Shown: positions 36,251-44,285 of the stretch, piece by piece
How the letters are laid out: each line of letters opens with the position of its first letter
Numbering within the stretch: the stretch's first letter is position 1
Source of the DNA: CAWKPF01 sp963851415
GTDB taxonomy: Bacteria > Acidobacteriota > Thermoanaerobaculia > Multivoradales > Multivoraceae
NCBI GenBank assembly: GCA_963851415.1
Contig: CAWKPF010000003.1
Location: 186,001-250,000, forward strand
Length of the DNA stretch: 64,000 nt
Reading direction: 5' to 3'
Notes under the pieces: generated by a model
The model's input: only the letters and a program-made list of their open reading frames with translations
Told to the model about the DNA's origin: nothing
The model's database searches: none
Translations under genes and position numbers: made by a program

Positions 36251-36450
36251 TTCGAAGGACGTGGATTCGAGGGACCTGCAATGCGTATATCCCGTTGCCG
36301 GGTGAGCCGGTCTATTCAGCGCCGTGCCGCGTGGCCCATGCGCCGGGCGGCGCGACGGGAAGCCGGGGGACGGGGCTGGAGTTCCTGACCAAACCCCCCG
36401 GCTTCCAGGCGGCGCTGCTGGCGTATCTGGAGCAGCTCAGCGCTCGGTGA
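36247..36450 (+). CDS. small open frame of 67 residues, possibly a PilZ-like remnant
   Basis: Starts with GTG overlapping the ettA stop (GTGA). The second half, CRVAHAPGGATGSRGTGLEFL...LLAYLEQL, resembles the last strand and helix of a PilZ domain, but the front RxxR motif is missing, so it would be a truncated, non-binding remnant. The overlap suggests translation coupled to ettA. I cannot tell whether it is a real gene. Confidence 0.3.
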   Translation: MIRRTWIRGTCNAYIPLPGEPVYSAPCRVAHAPGGATGSRGTGLEFLTKPPGFQAALLAYLEQLSAR

Positions 36451-36468
36451 GCTCGAACGCCTTCCGAC

Positions 36469-37224
36469 TCACGGCTGGAGGCTGATATCCGGGCGGGCGG
36501 TCGATTCGGTGTACTCGACCTTGCGCATCATCGGCCCCATCTTGGCCAGCAGAGGCTGGACGTCGGCGGCCGTTTTCGCCTGGTTCTTGGCGGCATGGGC
36601 GTGGAAGTCCGCGGCGTCCTTGCCACGGGTGGCGACGCCGAAGACCGGTCCGTCACTGCCCACGATCTGCTGGAAGACCTGGAAGGGCGTGTCGATGCCG
36701 TGCTTCTTGTTGATGGCAACGAACTCCTTGATCATGTCCTCGATCGCCAGTGCGTGACCTGGATGGGGATAGACCCAGGCCATTCGGCTGAACATCTCTT
36801 CCTCCTGGGTGAGTCGCGCCTTGGCGGGCACATAGGAGAGGTCGGGGCGGGAGGTCCAGATCGAAGTCTCCTCACTCGTGCTGATGTCTGACATCTTGCC
36901 GAGCACGCCCGGGTTCTCGCCGATGGTCTTGTTCCAGGTGGCGTAGAGCTTGTCGAGATCGCCCCAGCTCGAGAACGGGACGACGCCGGTGTACTCACCG
37001 GGGTTGGTGACACTGACGGACATCATGATGGGCGCGCTGAAGCCTGCCTTGGCGGCCGCGGCGAACATCTTCGTGAGGTTGGCCTCGTAGTCCGGGGCGC
37101 CGCCGAGCTGGGTCCGGGTCACATTGACGTGGTACATCTGCGGCTCCTGCGCCACGAGGGCCGGAGCGGCGAGAAGGGCGAAGGTTGCCAGCAGGCAGAG
37201 TGCGACAGAAGGGAGTCTCGTCAT
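36469..37224 (-). CDS. secreted protein of a tandem array, intact copy
   Basis: A 251-residue exported protein starting at ATG 37224 behind AAGGAG, with a signal peptide cleaved near LVAQEP. The mature protein begins YHVNVTRTQLGG. I know no family for it; the arrangement of an N-terminal strand, an amphipathic helix with Ala-rich face (FAAAAKAGFS) and VSVTNPGEYTGVVPF suggests a ferredoxin-like alpha+beta fold distantly like NIPSNAP, in two repeats. Two degraded copies lie upstream on the same strand (37501-37856 and 37874-38432); all end in RPD[IL]S-x-x-P. Confidence 0.75.
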   Translation of the reverse strand: MTRLPSVALCLLATFALLAAPALVAQEPQMYHVNVTRTQLGGAPDYEANLTKMFAAAAKAGFSAPIMMSVSVTNPGEYTGVVPFSSWGDLDKLYATWNKTIGENPGVLGKMSDISTSEETSIWTSRPDLSYVPAKARLTQEEEMFSRMAWVYPHPGHALAIEDMIKEFVAINKKHGIDTPFQVFQQIVGSDGPVFGVATRGKDAADFHAHAAKNQAKTAADVQPLLAKMGPMMRKVEYTESTARPDISLQP

Positions 37225-37434
37225 ACGGTCTCCTTGGAGACGGCGAATCTCTTGCCGTCTCGAGGTGAGCCGGGCGACGCCCTGCCGGTGGCTGTGCCTG
37301 GTGCGGCACAGCGAGGCCGACCTACGACGGGATCCCGACTCGAGTTGTGGAAGGTAACCTGGAGCGAAGGCTAGCAAAGAAGCTCGGACCTTGATTGGCC
37401 GACCGGCCAGTCGGAGGCGCCGCGGGTGGGTACG

Positions 37435-37475
37435 AAAAAACGCCCGCGAGGCACCTCTCGGAGTCTCGCGGGCGT
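37435..37475 (-). terminator. rho-independent terminator after decayed copy B
   Basis: A perfect 11-bp stem (ACGCCCGCGAG at 37440-37450 with CTCGCGGGCGT at 37465-37475) and 14-nt loop is followed on the minus strand by TTTTTT. It lies about 25 bp after the stop at 37501. It would separate transcription of the two decayed copies from the intact copy. Confidence 0.75.
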
Positions 37476-37500
37476 GTAGATGCGGTCGCTGCAGCTGCCC

Positions 37501-37856
37501 TCAGGGCGAGTAGGAAAGATCCGGGCGGCGCATCGAAGTCGAGTATTCGATCTTGCGCAGCAACGGCAACATCTTGCTCACCATCGATTGCCAGTCCGTT
37601 CCGCGCAGGGCGTCGAGACGGGCGTTCTCGGTGTGGTAGTCGACTTCGCTCTTGGCGCGAAGACTGACTCCGTACACCGGCCCGTCAGCCCCGGCGACCT
37701 CGGCGAACGCGTCGGGATTGGCCGCCACGATCTCGTTCCACTGCCCGTTCAGGGTGCCCATCTCTGCCGTCCTGGGAGTAAGGTGGTGGGTGCGGTGCCG
37801 GCGACGGCCAGAAGGAAGGCGAGACCGAGAGCCAGGTTTCTTGTCTTCTTCCTGAT
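37501..37856 (-). pseudogene. decayed copy B of the secreted tandem family
   Basis: A signal peptide is recognisable in one frame (RKKTRNLALGLAFLLAVAGTAP, with AAAGGAG just upstream but ATC in place of a start codon), and the body in another frame from 37761 (NGQWNEIVAANPDAF, then GADGPVYGV ... RRPDLSYSP). Compared with the intact copy it lacks roughly residues 30-90 and 112-187. The missing start, frame change and two deletions make it a pseudogene. Confidence 0.75.
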
Positions 37857-37873
37857 TGCAGTCTCCTTTGCGC

Positions 37874-38432
37874 TCAAGGCTGGTAGCTCAGATCGGGGCG
37901 AGCCATCGACGTCGAATAGGTGATGCTGCGAACCATGGGACTCATCTTGGCGACGGCGTTCGTCCAATCGGCGCCCCACGTCTCCTGCTGCTCCTCGGCG
38001 GCGACGAACTGGGCAGACTGGGTCTTGTTGCGGCTCATCACGCCGTACACAGGACCGTCGGGCCCGATCACCTGCTGAAAGACGTTGTAGCCGAGATCCT
38101 GACCATGCTTCTTCGCCAGCGCGCCGAACTCGGCGAACATCCCTTCCAGCGCGGCAACCTGATCGGAATGAGGGCTCAGCCAGACGATGCGCGAGAAGGG
38201 CGCTTCGTCGGCCGTGTAGCGAGGGTTGGCCGGAACGAAGGAGAGATCGGGCCGGCCGACGTAGATCTCGACGTCGCTCGAGATGGCGGCTTCGTTGAGA
38301 GCCTGGTCTTGACGGACAAGACCCGCCAGGTCTGGCCCTCCTGGGCTTGCAGTGCGGGGGCCAGGGCCACGATGGCCACGGCTAGGCCCAAGGGCCTATC
38401 CGACCCACTGAGATCGATCGATTCCTGCTCAT
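37874..38432 (-). pseudogene. decayed copy C of the secreted tandem family
   Basis: The start (ATG 38432 after AGGAG; MSRNRSISVGRIG) is in one frame, the signal peptide (LGLAVAIVALAPALQAQEGQ) in a second, and the body (SSDVEIYVGRPDLSFVP through MARPDLSYQP) in a third. Alignment with the intact copy shows about 70 residues missing between TWRVLSVKTR and SSDVEIY. Two frameshifts plus a deletion indicate a pseudogene. The long in-frame stretch from about 38340 down to 37874 is still stop-free. Confidence 0.75.
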
Positions 38433-38638
38433 CTGCGGACCTCCTGTCTGGGCCGCAAGCGAGTCCACCTCGCTGCGGCCATGGACGAAGTCGCGAACGA
38501 CCTACACGGTCACTCGCGACGGGATTCCGTCTCCGAGTCCTTCTCGATCTTTGGGCTGTCGTGCCGTTGGAGTACCGGGAGAGGAAAGTGGTCCTAGCCG
38601 AGGAATGCGATGTATCCTGTGCGAGCCTCTAAGTCCAG

Positions 38639-39229
38639 CTATAGCAGCATTTGTGACGAGCCGACGATCTCGAGCGCGGCCTTCTCCGCGGCGTCGAGCC
38701 AGCCCGCCCGGTGGCTGGGGTCGAGGCGAATCGGGGTTACCCCATGGCGGTCGATCTCGGCCAGCAGGCGCTCCTCCACGGCGTCTCGGAAGCCACGGTT
38801 GGTCGAGCGGGTGCCGTCCATCAGCAGCTCTCCGTCGTCGACCGGTGGGACGTGCAGCAGCAGGTCGTAGCCCGGCATCCATCCGTCCACCATGGCTTCG
38901 AGCGCGGGCTCGCGCCCATGAGCCAGGAGAAGGTAGACGTAGTTGTCGAGCACGCTGCGATCGCAGATCACCACGGGGTAGCGCTCGGCAGCGACCAACT
39001 CGTCGGCGATCTGTGTGTGCAGGATCCACGACTGGGCCGCGATCGTCGTCTGCTCGTTGATCGGCAGGGGACAGCGTCGAGCCACTTCGACCACGACCTC
39101 GAGCGCCACGTCACGGGCCTTGAGCCTGGCTGCCAGTCCGTAGGCGAGAGTGGTTTTGCCCACGCCGTGGGCGCCGATGAAGGCCAGTTTGCAGGCCCTG
39201 CTTTCGCTCGAGATCATCGATGCGTTCAT
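38639..39229 (-). CDS. P-loop nucleotide kinase-like protein (AAA_28 / NadR-like)
   Basis: A 196-residue cytoplasmic ATPase or kinase. It has Walker A GAHGVGKTT near residue 19, and further on VICDRSVLDNYVYLL and DLLLHVPPVDD, the pattern of AAA_28/NadR-type P-loop kinases. RSTNRGFRDAVEERLLAEI is a likely lid region. The substrate could be a nucleoside or nicotinamide riboside; this is not decided by the sequence. ATG 39229 is used; ATG 39217 is also possible. It is divergent from the VOC gene at 39276. Confidence 0.78.
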   Translation of the reverse strand: MNASMISSESRACKLAFIGAHGVGKTTLAYGLAARLKARDVALEVVVEVARRCPLPINEQTTIAAQSWILHTQIADELVAAERYPVVICDRSVLDNYVYLLLAHGREPALEAMVDGWMPGYDLLLHVPPVDDGELLMDGTRSTNRGFRDAVEERLLAEIDRHGVTPIRLDPSHRAGWLDAAEKAALEIVGSSQMLL

Positions 39230-39275
39230 CCGGGAAGAGAGGCCATCCTACCGAAGCCGGGGTACAGTTGCGGCC

Positions 39276-39905
39276 ATGAGCAGCGAACCGACTCTCGATC
39301 ATCTGGTCTACGCCACGCCGGATCTCGAAGACACGGTCCAGCAGCTCGCCGAGAGGCTCGGAGTGCAGCCGGCTCCGGGGGGCAGCCATCCAGGGTTGGG
39401 CACCCGCAACGCGCTGCTGTCACTCGGCTCGGAGTGCTACCTCGAGATCATCGGACCCGATCCCGGCCAGCCCGACCTCGAGCGTGAGCGCCCTTTCGGC
39501 ATCGATCGCCTCGAGCAGCCTCGACTCGTCACCTGGGCGGTGCACGGCGCCGATCTCGACCGGCGCCTGGTCGAGCTCGCGAAACTGGGCCTGCGGGGTG
39601 ACTTCGCGTCGATGAGCCGAGCGACTCCCGACGGGCGATCGCTGGAGTGGCGGCTCGCCTTGGCGATGGACGAACGGGCCGGCGGGACGATTCCCTTCCT
39701 GATCGACTGGGGCTCGACTCCGTCTCCGGCACTCGAGACCCCGCGGGGTTGTACCCTGCGCTCCCTCGAGATCGAGCATCCGAGCCCCGAAGCGGTCCAG
39801 CCGGCGCTCGACGCGCTCGAGCTCGGCATCCAGGTGGCCGAAGGCGTGGAGCCACGGCTGTGTGCGCATCTCGACACACCGAACGGGCCGACTATCTTGA
39901 CCTGA
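39276..39905 (+). CDS. VOC-superfamily protein (Glyoxalase_3-like)
   Basis: A 209-residue protein with a VOC-like start, LDHLVYATPDLEDTVQQLAERLG, and the conserved GTRNALLSLGSECYLEIIGPDP, as in the Glyoxalase_3/YP_ family of hypothetical ring-cleavage or lactoylglutathione-lyase relatives. Metal ligands His (LDHLVYA) and Glu (CYLEIIGPD) are present. Start ATG 39276. It converges on and overlaps by 14 bp the end of the ABC ATPase gene at 39892. Confidence 0.82.
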   Translation: MSSEPTLDHLVYATPDLEDTVQQLAERLGVQPAPGGSHPGLGTRNALLSLGSECYLEIIGPDPGQPDLERERPFGIDRLEQPRLVTWAVHGADLDRRLVELAKLGLRGDFASMSRATPDGRSLEWRLALAMDERAGGTIPFLIDWGSTPSPALETPRGCTLRSLEIEHPSPEAVQPALDALELGIQVAEGVEPRLCAHLDTPNGPTILT

Positions 39906-40617
39906 GGAGCTCCTGTGCCGGGGGGAGGCTCGTTTCGCCGGCCAGGCGCTCGGCCGCCACCTTGGGATCGAGCAGAGTGCTGCGCGGAAAGCGGACGACG
40001 CCGCCGTCGCGCACCGATACCAGGTCGCCGAAGAGCGGTACGAACGAGTCGAGCTCGTGGGAGACCACGACGGCGCAGGCTCCTTGCTCGAGCCGCCCAC
40101 CCAGCCAGTCGAGAACCTGGCCCCGGGCGCCGCGATCGAGGGCCTCGAGCGGCTCGTCGAGCAGGAGATGATCGGGCGATCCGATCTGGGCGGCCGCCAG
40201 CAGGGCTCGTCGGCGTTGGCCGAGGGAAAGCTCGCGCACCGAACGGCCGCCGAGCTCTCCGAGGTCCAACGCTGCCAGGGCCTGCTCGGCATCGACACCG
40301 GGGGCACCTCGGAGGGCGGCCACCAGCTGCAGGGTCTCGAGGACGCTGGCGTAGGGCGAGATGTCGGGCTGTTCCGGCACGTAGGCGAGTCGAGTGCGCG
40401 CGGCCACCTCTTCCTGCCACAGTTCGTGGCCCGCGACGTGAATCGTTCCTGTGCCGGGCCGCTCGACTCCGGCCAGCAGCCGAAGCAAGCTGCTCTTGCC
40501 GCAGCCATTGGGGCCGACGATCAGCGTGAGACCCACAGTGATGTCGAGGTCGATCCCGTCGAGCACCGCCCTTTCGGCACCCGCGTAGCGAAAGCTCACG
40601 CCTCGCACCTCGATCAT
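39892..40617 (-). CDS. ABC transporter ATP-binding protein
   Basis: A 241-residue ATPase. Markers: Walker A GPNGCGKSS, Q-loop VPEQPDISPY, signature LSLGQRRR, Walker B HLLLDEPLEA and the H-loop VVSHE. ATG 40617 overlaps the upstream membrane gene's stop (ATGA), so the two form one transporter. The signature LSLGQ is slightly unusual (LSGGQ consensus). The arrangement fits a small ABC-2-type exporter; cargo unknown. Confidence 0.9.
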   Translation of the reverse strand: MIEVRGVSFRYAGAERAVLDGIDLDITVGLTLIVGPNGCGKSSLLRLLAGVERPGTGTIHVAGHELWQEEVAARTRLAYVPEQPDISPYASVLETLQLVAALRGAPGVDAEQALAALDLGELGGRSVRELSLGQRRRALLAAAQIGSPDHLLLDEPLEALDRGARGQVLDWLGGRLEQGACAVVVSHELDSFVPLFGDLVSVRDGGVVRFPRSTLLDPKVAAERLAGETSLPPAQELLRSR

Positions 40618-41879
40618 GCCGATCTCCCACCGGCGGTGTCGCCTCCGGGCTCGTGGGCGAGCTCGCTCCACACGACCACCCTGCGGTCCCGCTCGACGCG
40701 GGCGGCCAGGTTCAGGAACCAAGGGGTGGAGAGCAGAAGCAGGACGCAGAGTGCCGGTGCCAGGGTGATCGAGCCGACGGCCAGCAGACCCTCGAGCAGG
40801 AAGAGAGCGGAAGGGCTGCGTTGCGTGGCTCTCAGATACGCGCAGGCCCGAGCGATCAGCCAGGGAATGGCCAGAGCTACGGGTAAAGCGCTCGCCGGAA
40901 AGAGCAGGCAGCCCACGATCGTGACCGGCAGCGCGATCAGCGTGAACAGCCCCGCGTCGGCCAGAATCCGGTTCCGTGCCGACCAGGGGAGGGAGCGAGC
41001 GAAGGCCCACTCTGGACGCAGGCGCGTGAGGTGGTCGATCGAGCGCGCCAGGACGAGAACGATTGCAGCCCCGATGGCGAGCCGACCCGCTCCTCCGGCC
41101 AGTCCCCGTTCGATCGGGTTGTTGGCCAGGAAGACGACGCCCATGCCCAGTGGAAGCAGTCCCCACAGCTCTACCTCGAGAAGGCGAGCCGGCCCGAGAG
41201 CGCGAAAGGCGATTCGTCGGGGGAGCTCGAAGAGGGCGCTGCGCCCCTTCAGGCCTCGACTCGCTCCGGCGATCGCAGTCGAGGATCGTTTCGGTGCCAG
41301 CAGGTCACCCGCGGCGAGGTCTCCCAGGCCAACGACGGCGGCCCCGACCGCCAGGAACAGGTGAGGCCCCAGGAGGCCGAGCGTGCCACCGACGGTTCCC
41401 AGGGCCAACGCCAGTGGTCGCCGTCGGACCGGAAGGGAGGCCAACGCGGCGCCGAGGAGAGCGACGCTGATCCCTGCGAGACGGGAGAGCACGACGCCCC
41501 GGCTCGTGGCGGTGACAGCAGCCAGTGCCGCCAGGAGGAGCCAGATCGGGACCACGCTGAACACGACGCCCGCCGCTGCCGATCGGCGATGGGCGGTGCC
41601 GTCGGCCGGAAGGTGGAGCAGCCAGGCGCCACTGGGCAGCGCCAGCCGACGTCCAGCCTCGTGACAGCAGACCCAGAGCAGTCCCATCGCCAGCGCTGCC
41701 GGGAGCCATCGAGGGTGAGGCGGAAAGAGTGCTGCCGAGAGGCTCTCGATGAAGTCGGGCCCCAGGATGGAGGCCGCTGCGAAGACGCTGACCACCACTG
41801 GAATCAAGGCCCGCATCGCCACGCGACCACCGGCTCGCAGGTGATACCTCGAGAGAGCCAGGAAAGGGCTACTGGGCAC
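40614..41879 (-). CDS. membrane subunit of the ABC transporter
   Basis: A 421-residue protein with about 10-12 hydrophobic segments and no recognised motif. Its stop overlaps the ATPase start (ATGA), which marks it as the membrane partner. The start is GTG 41879 (MPSSPFLALSRYHL). A short intracellular region has RPEWAFARSLPWSARNRILAD. Type and cargo are unknown. Confidence 0.78.
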   Translation of the reverse strand: MPSSPFLALSRYHLRAGGRVAMRALIPVVVSVFAAASILGPDFIESLSAALFPPHPRWLPAALAMGLLWVCCHEAGRRLALPSGAWLLHLPADGTAHRRSAAAGVVFSVVPIWLLLAALAAVTATSRGVVLSRLAGISVALLGAALASLPVRRRPLALALGTVGGTLGLLGPHLFLAVGAAVVGLGDLAAGDLLAPKRSSTAIAGASRGLKGRSALFELPRRIAFRALGPARLLEVELWGLLPLGMGVVFLANNPIERGLAGGAGRLAIGAAIVLVLARSIDHLTRLRPEWAFARSLPWSARNRILADAGLFTLIALPVTIVGCLLFPASALPVALAIPWLIARACAYLRATQRSPSALFLLEGLLAVGSITLAPALCVLLLLSTPWFLNLAARVERDRRVVVWSELAHEPGGDTAGGRSA

Positions 41880-41893
41880 GAGCCTCGAGACCG

Positions 41894-42469
41894 CTATCCC
41901 AGGTGACTCAAGTAGCGGATGTCGGGCCGGCCTGCCAGCAATCCCTCGAGCTTCCTACCGGCCTCGGCCATGTGGGCCTGGGCGCCATGCGCCTTGGCCG
42001 CGTCCTTGTCCCGCCATTCCTCGATGAAGACGAAGGTGCCGGCGCTCCGGCTGTCTTCGTAGAGCTCGTAGCTCAGGCAGCCGTCGTCGCCGCGACTGGG
42101 TTCTAGAGGCCCGGCCGGCAACCCTCGCGGGACTGCGCGCGGAGATCTGCGGTTCCTGGTGCGGAGCAGTGAGGGAGGCGTAGCGGTGCCTACGTTGACC
42201 GAGCTGTCTTCGCGTCCAGGGGCCGCAAACCTCCGCGCCCTTTGGGTTCGGGCGGCGTGGGCCCATTTGCTGCGTTGCGCACGCTCGGAGATGAACCCGC
42301 ATCGACTTCGCGTACGACGCCTTGCACCTGGACCCACGGCGCTCCGAACGCAGCCCACGGGGGTTGCCGGCCGGGCCTCCGGCATCGACTGCAGAACGGC
42401 TTCCAGTTGGTCTCGCTTGCCGTCGGCGGCTTCGAGAATGGCGACGATGCGAAGGGTGTTTTGGGGCAT
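41894..42469 (-). CDS. antibiotic-biosynthesis-monooxygenase (ABM) fold protein interrupted by an in-frame 92-codon insert
   Basis: Residues 1-30 (MPQNTLRIVAILEAADGKRD...) and 123-191 (EPSRGDDGCLSYELYED ... HMAEAG) together form a normal ABM/YgiN dimeric alpha+beta domain of 99 residues, the usual size. Residues 31-122 are Arg/Pro-rich, unrelated to the fold, and coincide with the 276-bp insert at 42104-42379 bounded by 19-bp inverted repeats. The reading frame stays open through the insert and resumes correctly. ATG 42469 follows CAGGAG. ABM proteins act as small oxygenases or heme-degrading or quinone-related enzymes; whether this insert-bearing form folds is unknown. Confidence 0.75.
   Translation of the reverse strand: MPQNTLRIVAILEAADGKRDQLEAVLQSMPEARPATPVGCVRSAVGPGARRRTRSRCGFISERAQRSKWAHAARTQRARRFAAPGREDSSVNVGTATPPSLLRTRNRRSPRAVPRGLPAGPLEPSRGDDGCLSYELYEDSRSAGTFVFIEEWRDKDAAKAHGAQAHMAEAGRKLEGLLAGRPDIRYLSHLG
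42106..42379. mobile_element. MITE-like element with 19-bp perfect terminal inverted repeats, inserted in frame in the ABM gene
   Basis: Left end 42106-42124 (GAGGCCCGGCCGGCAACCC) is the exact reverse complement of the right end 42361-42379. The element is 274 bp, and with the adjacent TA the net insertion in the gene is 276 bp or 92 codons. Internally CTGCGTT (42270-42276)/AACGCAG (42347-42353) and GTGGG (42257-42261)/CCCAC (42354-42358) could pair. There is no transposase-sized frame and no clear target-site duplication. It looks like a non-autonomous element or a palindromic coding-sequence insert like those of Rickettsia. Confidence 0.7.
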
Positions 42470-42503
42470 AGGGGTCGTTCTCCTGCTTCGATAGAGGTGT
42501 GTT

Positions 42504-44177
42504 TCAGTTGCGTTCGAAGACGACCTCGCCACCCACCACGGTGAGGGCAACGCCGACGTCGCGTAGCTCTTCCGGGGCTATGGCGAACAGGTCCTGGTCG
42601 AGCACGACCAGGTCGGCGAGCTTGCCGGCTCCGAGGCTGCCCTTGATCTCTTCCTCGAAGGAGGCGCGGGCGGCCTGGACGGTGTAGGCGCGCAGCGCCT
42701 CCTCGACAGTGATCTTCTGCTCGGGCACCCAGCCACCCGGGTTCTTGTCGTCGAGCGTGCGCCGGGTGACAGCGGCGTAGATGCCGTCGATCACGTACGG
42801 CGGTGCCACGAACCAGTCGCTGCCGAAGGCAACAGAGGCGTTCGCGTCGAGCAGGCTGCGGAAGGCGTAGGTCAGCCGAGTGCGCTCCTGGCCGATCACC
42901 CGCTCCGCCCAACGTCCGTCGTCGATGGCGTGGTAGGGCTGCATCGAGGCGATGACGCCGAGCTCGGCGAAGCGACTCAGCTCGGCCGGATCGAGATGCT
43001 GGGCGTGCTCGATGCGCGGCCGGCGGTCGCGCTGCGCCCGCGCTCTTCGCAGAGACGTTGATACTGGTCGAGCAGGGTGCGATTCGCATCGTCGCCGATG
43101 GCGTGCACGATCAGATGCAGCCCTGCCTCGTCTCCTCCGGCGATCTGTGCCCACAGCTCGTCCTTCTCGATCACGAAGAGGCCGCGTTCCCCTGGCTCAT
43201 CGGTGTAGGGTTCGAGGAAGGCGGCGGTGTGCGAGCCGAGAGACCCATCGACGAAACCCTTGAGAGCGCCGATTCGCAGCCATTCGTCGCCGCGTCCTTG
43301 GGTGGCCACCTCGGTCGGCGAGTCGCTGCCAGGTCACGAGCGGCACCGCCGAGTAGATGCGCGTGCGCAGACGCCCAGCCGCGTGATTGCGTCGCAAGAC
43401 CTCGTACTCGTCCCAGGTGCCCATGTGGTGCACCGAGGTGACGCCCTGGGAGGCGACGTAGTCCATCGCTGCTGCGAGCGCTTGATCTTCCTGTTCCGGG
43501 GTCGGTGGCTCCACGACGCGAGCGACCAGGCGCATGGCGTTGTCCTTGAGCACACCCGTCGGTCGGCCGTTGGCGTCGCGCTCGATCTCTCCTCCCTCGA
43601 CCTCCGCGGTGCTCGTGTCGACACCCGCGAGCCGCAGCGCCAGGGAATTGGCCAGCGCCATGTGGCCGTCGAGGCGATTCACCCACACCGGATGCTCCGG
43701 AGAGATCTCGTCGATCCAGTCTCGGGTCGGTACCTCGCCTCCCCAGTTCTCGTGGTCCCAATCTCCACCCGTGATCCAGGTGCCGGCGGGCAGCTGCGCG
43801 GCGAAGGCAGCGATTCGCTCGGTGAACCTCTCCGGCGTGTCGGCATCGCGAAGCTGTACCGAGGAGAGGCGGAAACCTCCGTCCAGGAAGTGCACGTGCG
43901 AGTCGATGAACCCGGGAACCACCAGGGGGCCGGGCGCTTCGACTCTGCGCGTGTCCTTTCCTTCGAACGCCGCCATCTCCTCCAGGCTTCCCACGGCGAG
44001 CAGGCGTTCACCTCGCACGGCGAGCGCGTTGGCCCAGGGTGCCTCGGAATTGCCGGTCCAGATCCGAGCGCCGACCAGAACCCAGTCTGCCGCCTCGCGA
44101 GGGGTCTCGGCGCTGCCGGCACAGCCGGCCACCATGAGGCAGCCGAGGACTCCGTAGGGGGGAAGCGCTATCCGCAT
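42504..44177 (-). pseudogene. YtcJ-like amidohydrolase lipoprotein, broken by two compensating frameshifts
   Basis: An amidohydrolase-3-type gene: lipobox MVAGCAGS, PGFIDSHVHFLDGG with the HxH metal site, then DWDHENWGG and GHMALANSLAL, later RIEHAQHLDP and AFGSDWF. The first part (44177 to about 43316) and last part (about 43045-42504) share a frame, while the middle, from VATQGRGDEWLRIGALKGF to LDQYQRLCEERG, is in another. An extra C at GCCGACCGAGG (about 43316) and a missing base near 43045 explain this. A stop at 43197 would end translation of the first frame. Either a recent pseudogene or two assembly errors. Confidence 0.75.
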
Positions 44178-44200
44178 CGGAACTCCTGGAACGTCGGTCG

Positions 44201-44235
44201 TATACTGGCTTCGTTTCTACTACACGTCTACTACA
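44201..44235 (+). promoter_or_regulatory. candidate promoter and operator upstream of the acyl-CoA dehydrogenase gene
   Basis: TATACT at 44201-44206 is a plausible -10 hexamer, but no strong -35 was found. Just downstream TCTACTACA occurs twice (44216-44224 and 44227-44235) with an 11-bp period, one helical turn, in a position to be an operator. Confidence 0.35.
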
Positions 44236-44285
44236 AGAAGGGCCTTCGCTGCCATAGCAAGGCCCGAGCCGACAGAGGAGTCGCC

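Noticed and set aside
40057..41364. 435-codon plus-strand frame across the ABC transporter genes
   Set aside because: The opposite strand has an ATPase with all ABC motifs and a coupled membrane protein; the plus frame is Arg/Ser-rich and motif-free.
42106..42379. Integron attC site as an explanation for the element in the ABM gene
   Set aside because: The core GTTRRRY/RYYYAAC boxes are not at the ends, it is longer than usual, and it sits inside a coding sequence.
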